This document shows, piece by piece, positions 51,971-58,743 of a stretch of DNA of 64,000 nucleotides. Both the position numbers and the translations under genes were made by a program. Below the pieces are notes generated by a model that ran no database searches, was not told the DNA's origin, and saw only the letters and a list, made by a program, of their open reading frames with translations. How positions within the stretch are numbered: position 1 is the first letter of the stretch; the number at the start of each line of letters is the position of its first letter. The stretch is from positions 62,001-126,000 of the forward strand of contig NZ_AP036014.1 of NCBI RefSeq assembly GCF_003402415.2, in the 5' to 3' direction. This stretch comes from Cupidesulfovibrio sp000226255 (GTDB lineage: Bacteria; Desulfobacterota; Desulfovibrionia; Desulfovibrionales; Desulfovibrionaceae).

Positions 51971-53911
51971 ATGGACATGCTCCGCCCCCGCACCCCCGCC
52001 GATTCCGCCCCGCCCGACCATATAATGGATACGCCGCCGGACGCATTCCCGCAGTCTGCCGCCGTCCCGGCCTCCCTGCATCCCGCCGCTTCCCGTTCGC
52101 TGGTGCCCGCCGCCGCCAGACGCATTCCCGCCCCCCTGCGCATCCCGCTGCTGCATCTGCTGGGCGTGGGGCGCATCGACTCGCTGTACCGCGCCCTGCC
52201 GCAGGGCGAAGCCCCCCTGGATTTCGCCCGCCAGGCCCTGGACGTGCTGGGCGTTTCCGTGCGGGCCGAGGGCGAGGGCTTCGAGGGCGTGCCCGCCACC
52301 GGCCCCCTGATCATGGTGGCAAACCACCCCTTCGGCGCGCTGGAGGGGCTGGTGCTGGCCAAAGCCCTGCTGCCCGTGCGGCCCGACCTGCGCTTTCTGG
52401 CCAACTACATGCTGGCGGCCGTGCCGGAACTGCGCGACCTGATCTTTTCGGTGGACCCCTTCGGCGGCGACGGGGCGCAACGCCGCAACATGGCGGGCCT
52501 GCGCCAGGCCATCCGCCACGTGGCCGAGGGCGGGGCGCTGGTGGTGTTCCCCTCGGGCACGGTGTCGCACCTGCAACCCTCCCGGCGCGAGATCACCGAC
52601 CCCACGTGGCAGTCCACGGTGGGACGGCTGGTGCGCCGCACCGGGGCGGACGCCCTGCCCCTGTATTTTCACGGGCGCAATTCGATGCTCTTCAACCTGA
52701 TGGGCCTGGTGCACCCGGCGGCGCGCACGGCCATGCTGCCCAAGGAACTGCTGCGCAAGCGCAACACCACGGTCACCCTCAGCGTGGGGCGTCCCGTGGC
52801 CGCCGCCACCTTAAGCGAACTGCCCGACGACGAGGCGCGCACCGCCTACCTGCGCATGCGCTGCTACGCGCTGAAGCCCAAGCCGCGCCGGGTGCTTTCG
52901 CTGCCGGGCAAGGCCGCGCCGGGGTCTTCCGGGGCGCGGCGCATGCGGCCCATCGCCGCCGCCCGGCCGCTGGAACTGCTGGAGGCGGAACTGGCCGCCA
53001 TTCCGGCCGGTGACGTGCTGCTGCGCGAGGGGCCGTGGACCATCGTGGAGACCTCGGCCGAACGTTCGCCCGAGCTGATCCGCGAAATCGGCCGCCTGCG
53101 CGAGGTGACCTTCCGCGCCGTGGGCGAGGGCAGCGGCGCGCCGCTGGACCTCGACGCCTTTGACGCCACCTACCGCCACCTGGTCCTGTGGCACGAGGGC
53201 GACCGCGCCCTGGCCGGGGCCTACCGCCTGGGCGAGGTGGACGCCCTGCTCGCCGCGCAGGGCCAGCGCGGGCTGTATTCCTCGTCCCTGTTCCGCTTCA
53301 GCCCGGAATTCTTCGGCGGCGCACCCGCGCTGGAACTGGGCCGGGCCTTCGTGTCGGCGGACTACCAGCGCGACTACGCCCCCCTGCTGCTGCTGTGGAA
53401 GGGCATCGGCCAGTTCATCCTCAAGCGCCCCGGCGTGCGCCGCCTGTTCGGCCCGGTGAGCGTGAGCCTGGACTATACGCCCTACTCGCTGAACGCCATC
53501 ATGGACTACCTGACCCGCCACCACGGCTGCGAGGCCACGGCCCGGCTGGTGCGCGGCCGCGCCGCCCCGTCCATCCGCCAGCCCGGCTGCCTGCGCCGCA
53601 TCGAGCCCGCCGGGCTGGACTGGAACGCGCTGTGCGCCCTGGTGCGCGACATGGAGGGGGGGCGCACCATTCCCATCCTGTTCAAGCACTACCTGAAGCT
53701 GGGCGGGCGCATCGCCACCTTCCACGTGGACCGCGCCTTCGGCTCGCTGGACGCCTTCCTGATCATCGACCTGCTGGAATCGCCGCCGCGCATGCTGCAA
53801 CGCTTCATGGGCGCGGAGGGGCTTGAGCGCTACTACGCCCAGACCCCGCGCGCGGCCGGGGAGGTGGCGTCCGCCGACGCGGGCCCGGTCGCCCTGGCCG
53901 GGGAGGCGTAG
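51971..53911 (+). CDS. olsF: OlsF-like bifunctional acyltransferase (ornithine lipid synthesis)
   Basis: 646 residues in two parts. N-terminal half: PlsC-type O-acyltransferase (LIMVANHPFGALEGLVLAKAL with the NHP catalytic block, LRFLANYMLAAVPELRDLIFSVDPF, GGALVVFPSGTVS, ALPLYFHGRNS). C-terminal half: GNAT-like N-acyltransferase of the putative-hemolysin/OlsB group (EIGRLREVTFRAVGEGSG, DRALAGAYRLGEVD, ALELGRAFVSADYQRDYAPLLLLWKGIG, GPVSVSLDYTP, PILFKHYLKLGGRIATFHVDRAF). The same two-domain order occurs in OlsF, which makes lyso-ornithine lipid and then ornithine lipid. AGGAGG precedes the ATG at 51971. The product would be a phosphorus-free membrane lipid; its use under phosphate limitation is known in other bacteria, not shown here. 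Confidence 0.75.
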   Translation: MDMLRPRTPADSAPPDHIMDTPPDAFPQSAAVPASLHPAASRSLVPAAARRIPAPLRIPLLHLLGVGRIDSLYRALPQGEAPLDFARQALDVLGVSVRAEGEGFEGVPATGPLIMVANHPFGALEGLVLAKALLPVRPDLRFLANYMLAAVPELRDLIFSVDPFGGDGAQRRNMAGLRQAIRHVAEGGALVVFPSGTVSHLQPSRREITDPTWQSTVGRLVRRTGADALPLYFHGRNSMLFNLMGLVHPAARTAMLPKELLRKRNTTVTLSVGRPVAAATLSELPDDEARTAYLRMRCYALKPKPRRVLSLPGKAAPGSSGARRMRPIAAARPLELLEAELAAIPAGDVLLREGPWTIVETSAERSPELIREIGRLREVTFRAVGEGSGAPLDLDAFDATYRHLVLWHEGDRALAGAYRLGEVDALLAAQGQRGLYSSSLFRFSPEFFGGAPALELGRAFVSADYQRDYAPLLLLWKGIGQFILKRPGVRRLFGPVSVSLDYTPYSLNAIMDYLTRHHGCEATARLVRGRAAPSIRQPGCLRRIEPAGLDWNALCALVRDMEGGRTIPILFKHYLKLGGRIATFHVDRAFGSLDAFLIIDLLESPPRMLQRFMGAEGLERYYAQTPRAAGEVASADAGPVALAGEA

Positions 53912-54211
53912 GTGTTCGCCCGGTTGACAGACGCCGCCATGCGGGTACCCTTGCCGCCATATACCGGCGAAATGCCGCGCACGCCGCATGGTGGCGGCGC
54001 GGGCCGCAGGGCGCTGTGCGCCGTCATGTCCGTGGGCCGGAACATGGGGGGCGGCATGCGCCGCGCGGCAGGCTACGCGGCGGGCTGCATGGCCCGCCTG
54101 CGCGCACGGCGGGGGCCGCTTCCCGCGTCCGTGCCCGCCCTGCCCGCGCCCGTCCGTGTTCCCCGCGCGCAGACGCGCGGGGCCGCGCGGCCGCCGGAAA
54201 CGGAGGCACCC

Positions 54212-54634
54212 ATGATCTACGTGGTCAGCGCCTGTCTTGCGGGCGTGGCCTGCCGCTTCGACGGAGAGGCCAACCCCCGCGAAGGGGTCATCGAACTGGT
54301 GCGGCAGGGCCTGGCCCTGCCGGTCTGTCCGGAACAGCTGGGCGGGCTGGCCACGCCGCGCCCCCCGTGCGAACTGCGCGACGGCCGCGTGCTGTGCCGC
54401 GAGGCCGACGGAACCTTGTCCGACGCCACCGACGCCTTCGCGCGCGGCGCGGAGGAAGGGGTGCGCCTGGCGCGGCTGGCCGGATGCACGGAGGCCATCC
54501 TGAAGGCGCGCTCGCCCTCGTGCGGGTGCGGGCGCATCTACGACGGAACCTTTTCCCGCACCCTGGTGGACGGCGACGGACTGTTCGCCGCCGCCCTGCG
54601 CAAGGCGGGCATCGCGGTGCGCTGCGACGAGTAG
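54212..54634 (+). CDS. TudS/DUF523-family protein
   Basis: 140 residues, standard DUF523 length. Start preceded by CGGAGG; the open frame upstream is low-complexity. Conserved blocks: SACLAGVACRFDGEANP, LALPVCPEQLGGLATPRPPCELR, ILKARSPSCGCGRIYDGTFS and the end DGDGLFAAALRKAGIAV. Members with these cysteines include TudS, a [4Fe-4S] enzyme that removes sulfur from thiouracil; whether this one does is an inference. It lies 300 bases after the OlsF-like gene on the same strand, and the intervening DNA has no recognisable feature. Confidence 0.88.
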   Translation: MIYVVSACLAGVACRFDGEANPREGVIELVRQGLALPVCPEQLGGLATPRPPCELRDGRVLCREADGTLSDATDAFARGAEEGVRLARLAGCTEAILKARSPSCGCGRIYDGTFSRTLVDGDGLFAAALRKAGIAVRCDE

Positions 54635-54749
54635 CCGGGGCTGGCCGGGCTCAACCGGACCGTGCGCCCGGCCGGATGCATCGGCGCATTCGGCAACTGG
54701 TGACGGCTGGCGACGGCGCGGTCATCCGCACTGCGGCAAACCAATTTCC

Positions 54750-54788
54750 GAAGCCGGAAGGAGACCACCATGTCTTCCTTCCGGCTTC
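54750..54788 (+). other. Perfect hairpin enclosing a ribosome-binding site and ATG
   Basis: Arms GAAGCCGGAAGG (54750-54761) and CCTTCCGGCTTC (54777-54788), 12 bp, with AGGAG in the left arm edge and an ATG at 54770 in the loop. The ATG opens a 63-codon frame (to 54961) rich in Arg and Cys that I do not recognise. No T-run follows, so it is a poor terminator. It could be the end of the tudS unit or a translation-blocking structure. Confidence 0.4.
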
Positions 54789-54860
54789 GTACGTTGTGCC
54801 GGGGCGGCGTGCCGTCCCCGGCGGCGCGGCCGGTATGGCGGCGGATGCCCGTGCCGCGCT

Positions 54861-54953
54861 TGTGCATACGTGGGACCGGGGTGATTTGCACACGTGCAAG
54901 GCTGTTTGTGCAAAGCGCATGTGCATCGTGTTGCACAAGAAGAGTCTGCACAT
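54861..54953. promoter_or_regulatory. Cluster of six TGTGCA/TGCACA boxes (enhancer candidate)
   Basis: Hexamer TGTGCA or its complement TGCACA at 54861, 54887, 54907, 54920, 54932 and 54947. They include TTGCACACGTGCAA (54886-54899) and an 8-bp inverted repeat TTGTGCAA (54906-54913) with TTGCACAA (54931-54938). The cluster sits 50-140 bases upstream of the sigma-54 promoter at 55000, exactly where an enhancer-binding protein would act. Confidence 0.65.
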
Positions 54954-54999
54954 TTTCATGAAAAATGGTAACATGCTGAAAATATGTGTGTTCAATGTT

Positions 55000-55015
55000 T
55001 GGCACGCCCTGTGCT
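55000..55015 (+). promoter_or_regulatory. Strong sigma-54 promoter without a following gene
   Basis: TGGCACGCCCTGTGCT matches the -24/-12 consensus at all but one position, including the full TGGCACG box. It lies in a locally AT-rich stretch. Transcription would start near 55026. Confidence 0.75.
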
Positions 55016-55025
55016 TATTCCCCGA

Positions 55026-55707
55026 CAGCGCATGACAACGCTGCCCTTCACAGAGTGCAAGCCCTAGCCTGATCCCCCTGGCCGCCGCGACCCGCCGGTC
55101 GCGGCGGCCCCCCCCTCCCCCCGGCATCGGCCAGCGGAAGGGACAGGGCAAAGCGCTTCGAAGGCAACCCCCCACGTGCGGCCCGGCACGTTTCGGGCGG
55201 CAAGGGAGCTTCGCGAGTCCCCTCGCGGATACGGTGGACGTGTGGCGTCCCGTTCCCCCGCCGCCCCTGGCCCCCCTCCGGTTCCCCCTTGCGGAGATGG
55301 GCACGGGCGATGAATTCGCGGCAACGGCCGCCGGGCCAAGGCGACGGCCCGAACGGCCGAAGCGATACGGGAGCATCGGCAGCAAACCGAAACGCCCCCG
55401 CACTGTGCCGGACAGACCTCCTCCAGTCCGCACGGTATCTCCAGCCGGGGGCTCGTAGCCCCCGGAAGCGACCAGCGGCCGCCACGGCGACCGACGACAT
55501 AGTGCCCAAAGCACACCGAGACAGCGACCAGCCCAAACTCCTCCTTCGTTGATGCAGTGACCGCAGGGGCGGCGGGACAGCCCACCCGCCGCCCCCCCTT
55601 CAGCCCAAGTCCTGATTCCCCCTGATTCTCCTTGGTTCCCCCGCCTCTCTTGGACAATCCGATCCCCTTGCAGGACCCCGGCCGACACTGGCCGGGGTCT
55701 TGTTTGC
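55026..55707 (+). ncRNA. Candidate sigma-54-dependent noncoding RNA
   Basis: From the predicted start to the terminator at 55674-55707 is about 680 bases. No frame in either direction has a ribosome-binding site plus family resemblance; the frames are Arg/Pro/Gly-rich. Stable hairpins occur at 55080-55109 (12-bp stem GGCCGCCGCGAC), 55445-55465 (9-bp stem CCGGGGGCT) and 55565-55585 (GC-rich stem). I found no tmRNA, RNase P, SRP or 6S hallmarks. A short open frame of 11 codons (55032-55067) lies near the 5' end. The call rests on promoter plus terminator, not on conservation, which I cannot test. Confidence 0.35.
55674..55707 (+). terminator. Intrinsic terminator of the 55-kb unit
   Basis: Perfect 10-bp stem GACCCCGGCC / GGCCGGGGTC with a 6-base loop, followed by TTGTTTG. 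There is no gene for at least 1 kb upstream on this strand, so it must serve a noncoding or unrecognised transcript. Confidence 0.85.
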
Positions 55708-55836
55708 GCGGCGCGGCCCGCCGCCCGCGTTGACACCCGTCGCCCCCCGCGACTACCATCCGCGCGGCGGCCGGACGCTTCCGGCCCGGAAATTCTTCCG
55801 GCCCCACACCCCAACCGGCTTCGTATAAGGACAGGC

Positions 55837-55995
55837 ATGGACAGCTACATCGTTCGCGGCATCCTCATCGGCGGCTCCCTCGGCGTGTTCGCGGCACTGC
55901 TGGGCTTTAGCGACAGCATCCCCCGCGCCTTCGGCGTGGGCATGATCGGCGGGTTCCTGGCGGGCATCACCCTGGAGCGCCGCCGCAGGAAGTAG
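55837..55995 (+). CDS. Small two-span membrane protein, unknown function
   Basis: 52 residues, not reported by a 60-codon cut-off. AAGGA lies upstream of the ATG. MDSYIVRGILIGGSLGVFAAL is a first hydrophobic segment, DSIPRAF a short turn, GVGMIGGFLAGITLE a second, followed by a strongly basic end (RRRRK). The glycine-rich helix pair and positive C-terminus resemble small glycine-zipper membrane proteins. It lies downstream of the terminator at 55674 and opposite dsbA; it probably has its own promoter. No family recognised. Confidence 0.6.
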   Translation: MDSYIVRGILIGGSLGVFAALLGFSDSIPRAFGVGMIGGFLAGITLERRRRK

Positions 55996-56081
55996 CCGTA
56001 GCGGCCGCCTGTAGCCGTTTATCCGCCTTTCCCGATTCCTCTCCGGCCGTATCGCCGCGCCCTGTGCGCCGCGCCAAATGC

Positions 56082-56114
56082 AAACGGGCCGCCCCGGCAA
56101 TGCCGGAGCGGCCC
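56082..56114 (-). terminator. Intrinsic terminator of the dsbA-like gene
   Basis: Stem GGGCCGC...CCGGC / GCCGG...GCGGCCC around 56086-56114, followed on the minus strand by GTTTGCATTT. The same tail follows the hairpin at 1624-1645. Confidence 0.75.
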
Positions 56115-56140
56115 GTGTCGCGTCTGCGTTGTGCAGCCAG

Positions 56141-56950
56141 TTACTTCTTGGCCTTGGCCGCCGCCTCCAGCGCCATGTCCACGGCGTCGGAGAACAGGTC
56201 CAGCGGCAGCGAGCCGCGAATGACCAGATCGTTGACCAGGAAGTACGGGGTGCCCTGCACGTTCAGGGCGCGGGCCTCGGCCATGTCTTCCTCGATGATC
56301 TCCTTGACCTTCTTGCCCTTGATGTCCTGGGTCAGGCGCTTCATGTCCACGCCGGCTTCGGCGGCGGCCTTCTTCAGGAAGGCTTCGCCCTCGGACATCA
56401 GCCGTTCGCGGTCGCGGAACACGGCTTCGTAGAACGCCCAGGCCTTCTTGCCGTCCTGCAGGCTGGCGGCCACGTGGTATTCCGAGGCCAGGCGCGCGTT
56501 GTCGTGGCTGTCCAGCGGCATGTGCTTGAAGACGTAGCGCACCTTGTCCTTGTAGTTGGCCATCAGCAGTTCCATGGTGCCCGCCGCCTGCTGGCAGTAC
56601 GGGCAGGTGAAGTCGGAGTAGGCCACGATGGTCACCGGGGCGTTGGCCGGGCCGCGCATGGGGCGGCCTTCCAGGTTGGCCTTCTTGGGCTGGGTCTGGT
56701 CCACCTGCCACTGGGCGATGAGGGCCTTCTTGCGGCGCACGTTGGAGCCCTGCTGGGCGATTTCCAGCACGGTCTCGCTGTTGTCGCGCAGCACTTCCAT
56801 GATCAGTTCGGGATTTTCCTTGAGCAGGGCGCGCAGGGCGGCCTTGAGCTCTTCATTGGAGGCGGATGCGGCCTGCACGGGCGCGGGAATCACGGAAGTT
56901 GCGGCAAGGGCCAGCGCCAGCAGCAGGGCGATGAACAGGGTGCGGAGCAT
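56141..56950 (-). CDS. DsbA-family periplasmic thiol-disulfide protein
   Basis: 269-residue secreted thioredoxin-fold protein. The start at 56950 has GGGAGAAG upstream and a signal peptide (LRTLFIALLLALALAATSVI, cleavage near VQA). A helical N-terminal region (NEELKAALRALLKENPELIMEVLRDN) precedes the thioredoxin fold, as in the Com1/DsbA_3 and disulfide-isomerase ScsC-like groups. The active site is CPYC (about residues 114-117, in YSDFTCPYCQQAAG) and the cis-Pro loop is VQGTPYFLVNDLVIRG. The CPYC pair and N-terminal helix suggest an oxidase or isomerase that may oligomerise. No DsbB or DsbD gene is nearby. Confidence 0.9.
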   Translation of the reverse strand: MLRTLFIALLLALALAATSVIPAPVQAASASNEELKAALRALLKENPELIMEVLRDNSETVLEIAQQGSNVRRKKALIAQWQVDQTQPKKANLEGRPMRGPANAPVTIVAYSDFTCPYCQQAAGTMELLMANYKDKVRYVFKHMPLDSHDNARLASEYHVAASLQDGKKAWAFYEAVFRDRERLMSEGEAFLKKAAAEAGVDMKRLTQDIKGKKVKEIIEEDMAEARALNVQGTPYFLVNDLVIRGSLPLDLFSDAVDMALEAAAKAKK

Positions 56951-57350
56951 GCGTCTTCTCCCGGAAAGGGGGGATGGAGGTCGGGGCAGGGCGCGCCGGG
57001 GGAACAGCCCCGGATCGGTGAATCCGCCGATCGGTCGCATGGCAGGGCCGTGCGGGAGCGGGCGCGCGACGGTACCCGCCCCTTCTACACGCCCGCGATT
57101 GCGGGGGCAAGTTGGCGCGCGCTTGCCGACGCTGGCGCAAAAGACGGCGAGGCGGGGCCAATGGAGCGGGATGGCGCGACCTTGCGGGGGCGGGGCGGGG
57201 GGGGCGACGGAACACGGTGCGGGTGGTGGCGGCGCGGCGAGGAGGGTGCCGCGCCGCCACGGGTCCGGTCCGTCCGCGCAGGGAGAAGGAGGAAAGGCGG
57301 AAGAAGGAAGGCGATTGGCAATGTATCCCGGTGTATTCGGAAAACTGCTC
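56951..57350. other. Intergenic region between azlD and the dsbA-like gene
   Basis: 400 bases with no supported gene. It must carry the dsbA promoter and the azlCD 3' end, but no terminator with a T-run is visible. TTGGCGCGCGCTTGCC at 57108 looks like sigma-54 but has the wrong spacing. Confidence 0.5.
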
Positions 57351-57677
57351 CTAGGCCATGCCGAAAAAGCGTGCATACGCCACCGAGGCCATGCCCACGG
57401 CGATGGTGCCGAAGAAGCTGCCCGTGCGCCAGGCCACCAGCGTGGCGGGCACGGCGGCCAGCAGGTACAGGTTGTCGGCGGCAACGTGCACCGCGCCCTG
57501 TTTCATCAGCAGGTCCGGGGCCAGCAGCGCGGCCAGCACAGCGGGCGGCACGAAGGACAGCCAGCGGGTGATGACGGGGTTCAGCTCGCGCTGCGACAGC
57601 AGTTGCAGGGGCACGGCGCGGGGGATGTAGGTGACGGCAAGCATGCCGCACAGCATCAGGAAAAAGGTGGTGGTCAT
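57351..57677 (-). CDS. azlD: Branched-chain amino-acid exporter small subunit, AzlD
   Basis: 108-residue membrane protein, the usual AzlD length, about four helices (TTFFLMLCGMLAVTYIPRAVPL with the typical AzlD TYxPR stretch; WLSFVPPAVLAALLAPDLL; YLLAAVPATLVAWRTGSFFGTIAVGMASV). It follows azlC by 20 bases and works with it to export branched-chain or other amino acids and analogues. Confidence 0.93.
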   Translation of the reverse strand: MTTTFFLMLCGMLAVTYIPRAVPLQLLSQRELNPVITRWLSFVPPAVLAALLAPDLLMKQGAVHVAADNLYLLAAVPATLVAWRTGSFFGTIAVGMASVAYARFFGMA

Positions 57678-57697
57678 GTCCGGTCTCCTCGCGGCGG

Positions 57698-58579
57698 CTA
57701 CAGGGTGGGGGCGCGGCCTGGCCCGTCAAGTTGCGCCAGCCCGGCCAGGTCATCCGTTGCGCTTGGGCTGTCCGGTCCGTCCGCGTTGCTGGCCGCGTGT
57801 TGCGCGGCATCGGCGCGCGTGGGCAGCAGGGTGCACAGGGTGGCCGCACACACCGTGGCGATGATCACGTTCCATTGTCCGGCCCCGGCCAGCGCCAGCA
57901 GCACGGACAGCGCCCCCGCCAGCACGGCGGCCAGCGCGAAGCGCCGGGCCTTGCGGCAGTATGGCAGCAGCAGGGCGATGAACATGGCGGGCAGGGCGTA
58001 GTCCAGGCCCAGGGGGCGCACGTCGGCCACCAGTTCGCTGCCGAACACGCCGATGATGGTGCCGATGACCCACGCGGACTGCGCGGTCATGTTCAGGGCC
58101 AGGGTTTCGGCGCGGGGCGGTTCCGGCCGCGCATCACCGGGGGACGCGGGCAGGCGGCTGACGTGCAGGGCGAAGGTTTCGTCCGTCAGCTGGAAGGCGA
58201 ACAGCGCTTGCAGCATGCGCGGCCAGCGGCGCAAGGCCGGGGCCAGCGCGGCGGACATGAGCAGGTGGCGCAGGTTGACCACGAAGGTGGTCAGCACCAC
58301 CGTGGCCGGGGATGCGCCGCCCGCCAGCAGGCTGACCGAAATGAGCTGGGCCGACCCGGCGAAGACCATCAGCGACATGCACACCGCGCCCGTTGCGGGC
58401 ATGCCGGTCTTGCGGGCCAGCACCCCGAAGGCGAAGGCCACCGGCACGTAGCCGAGCACGATGGGCAGAGCCTGGCGCATGCCGGACAGCACGGCGGACA
58501 GGCGGGATGCGGGAGCGATGGCCCCGGAATGGCGTGATGCCATCGGGTGTCCCTTGCCGGGCGACGAAGCGGTATCCAT
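57698..58579 (-). CDS. azlC: Branched-chain amino-acid exporter large subunit, AzlC
   Basis: 293 residues. The start at 58579 follows CGGAGG; ATGs further in are less well placed. Family stretches: ALPIVLGYVPVAFAFGVLARKTGM, LMVFAGSAQLISVSLLAGGA, LTTFVVNLRHLLMSAALAP (the conserved NxRHxLM block), FQLTDETFAL and LDYALPAMFIALLLPYC. The C-terminal 35 residues are a polar tail. It forms an operon with azlD, and its start lies beside a palindrome and a divergent MocR-type regulator, which is the likely controller. Confidence 0.93.
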   Translation of the reverse strand: MDTASSPGKGHPMASRHSGAIAPASRLSAVLSGMRQALPIVLGYVPVAFAFGVLARKTGMPATGAVCMSLMVFAGSAQLISVSLLAGGASPATVVLTTFVVNLRHLLMSAALAPALRRWPRMLQALFAFQLTDETFALHVSRLPASPGDARPEPPRAETLALNMTAQSAWVIGTIIGVFGSELVADVRPLGLDYALPAMFIALLLPYCRKARRFALAAVLAGALSVLLALAGAGQWNVIIATVCAATLCTLLPTRADAAQHAASNADGPDSPSATDDLAGLAQLDGPGRAPTL

Positions 58580-58580
58580 G

Positions 58581-58600
58581 GTGCAACCTCCGGGTTGCAC
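58581..58600. promoter_or_regulatory. Palindrome over the azlC ribosome-binding site
   Basis: GTGCAAC-ctccgg-GTTGCAC: perfect 7-bp arms whose 6-base centre is the azlC Shine-Dalgarno (CGGAGG on the minus strand). It may be the operator of the MocR regulator, or fold in RNA and expose or hide the start. Confidence 0.5.
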
Positions 58601-58743
58601 ATGACCATGAAATCTGTCACCTGAACAGATACAGTCAAACGCAAAAACAAGCATAACAGATGGCGTGGCAACTGGCGTTGACCTGGCCCGCCCCGCCGCA
58701 TCCCCCCCGGGCCCCACGTCCGGCGCATTCGCAAGGAGGCCCC

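Noticed and set aside
55048..55536. Minus-strand frame of 162 codons as a protein gene in the gene-poor region
   Set aside because: Arg/Gly/Pro-rich, no ribosome-binding site, no domain, and it lies antisense to the predicted sigma-54 transcript.
55026..55707. tmRNA, RNase P, SRP or 6S RNA gene
   Set aside because: None of the conserved core sequences of these RNAs is present on either strand.
57105..57121. TTGGCGCGCGCTTGCC as a sigma-54 promoter before dsbA or azlD
   Set aside because: GG and GC are nine bases apart instead of ten, and it faces away from both genes.
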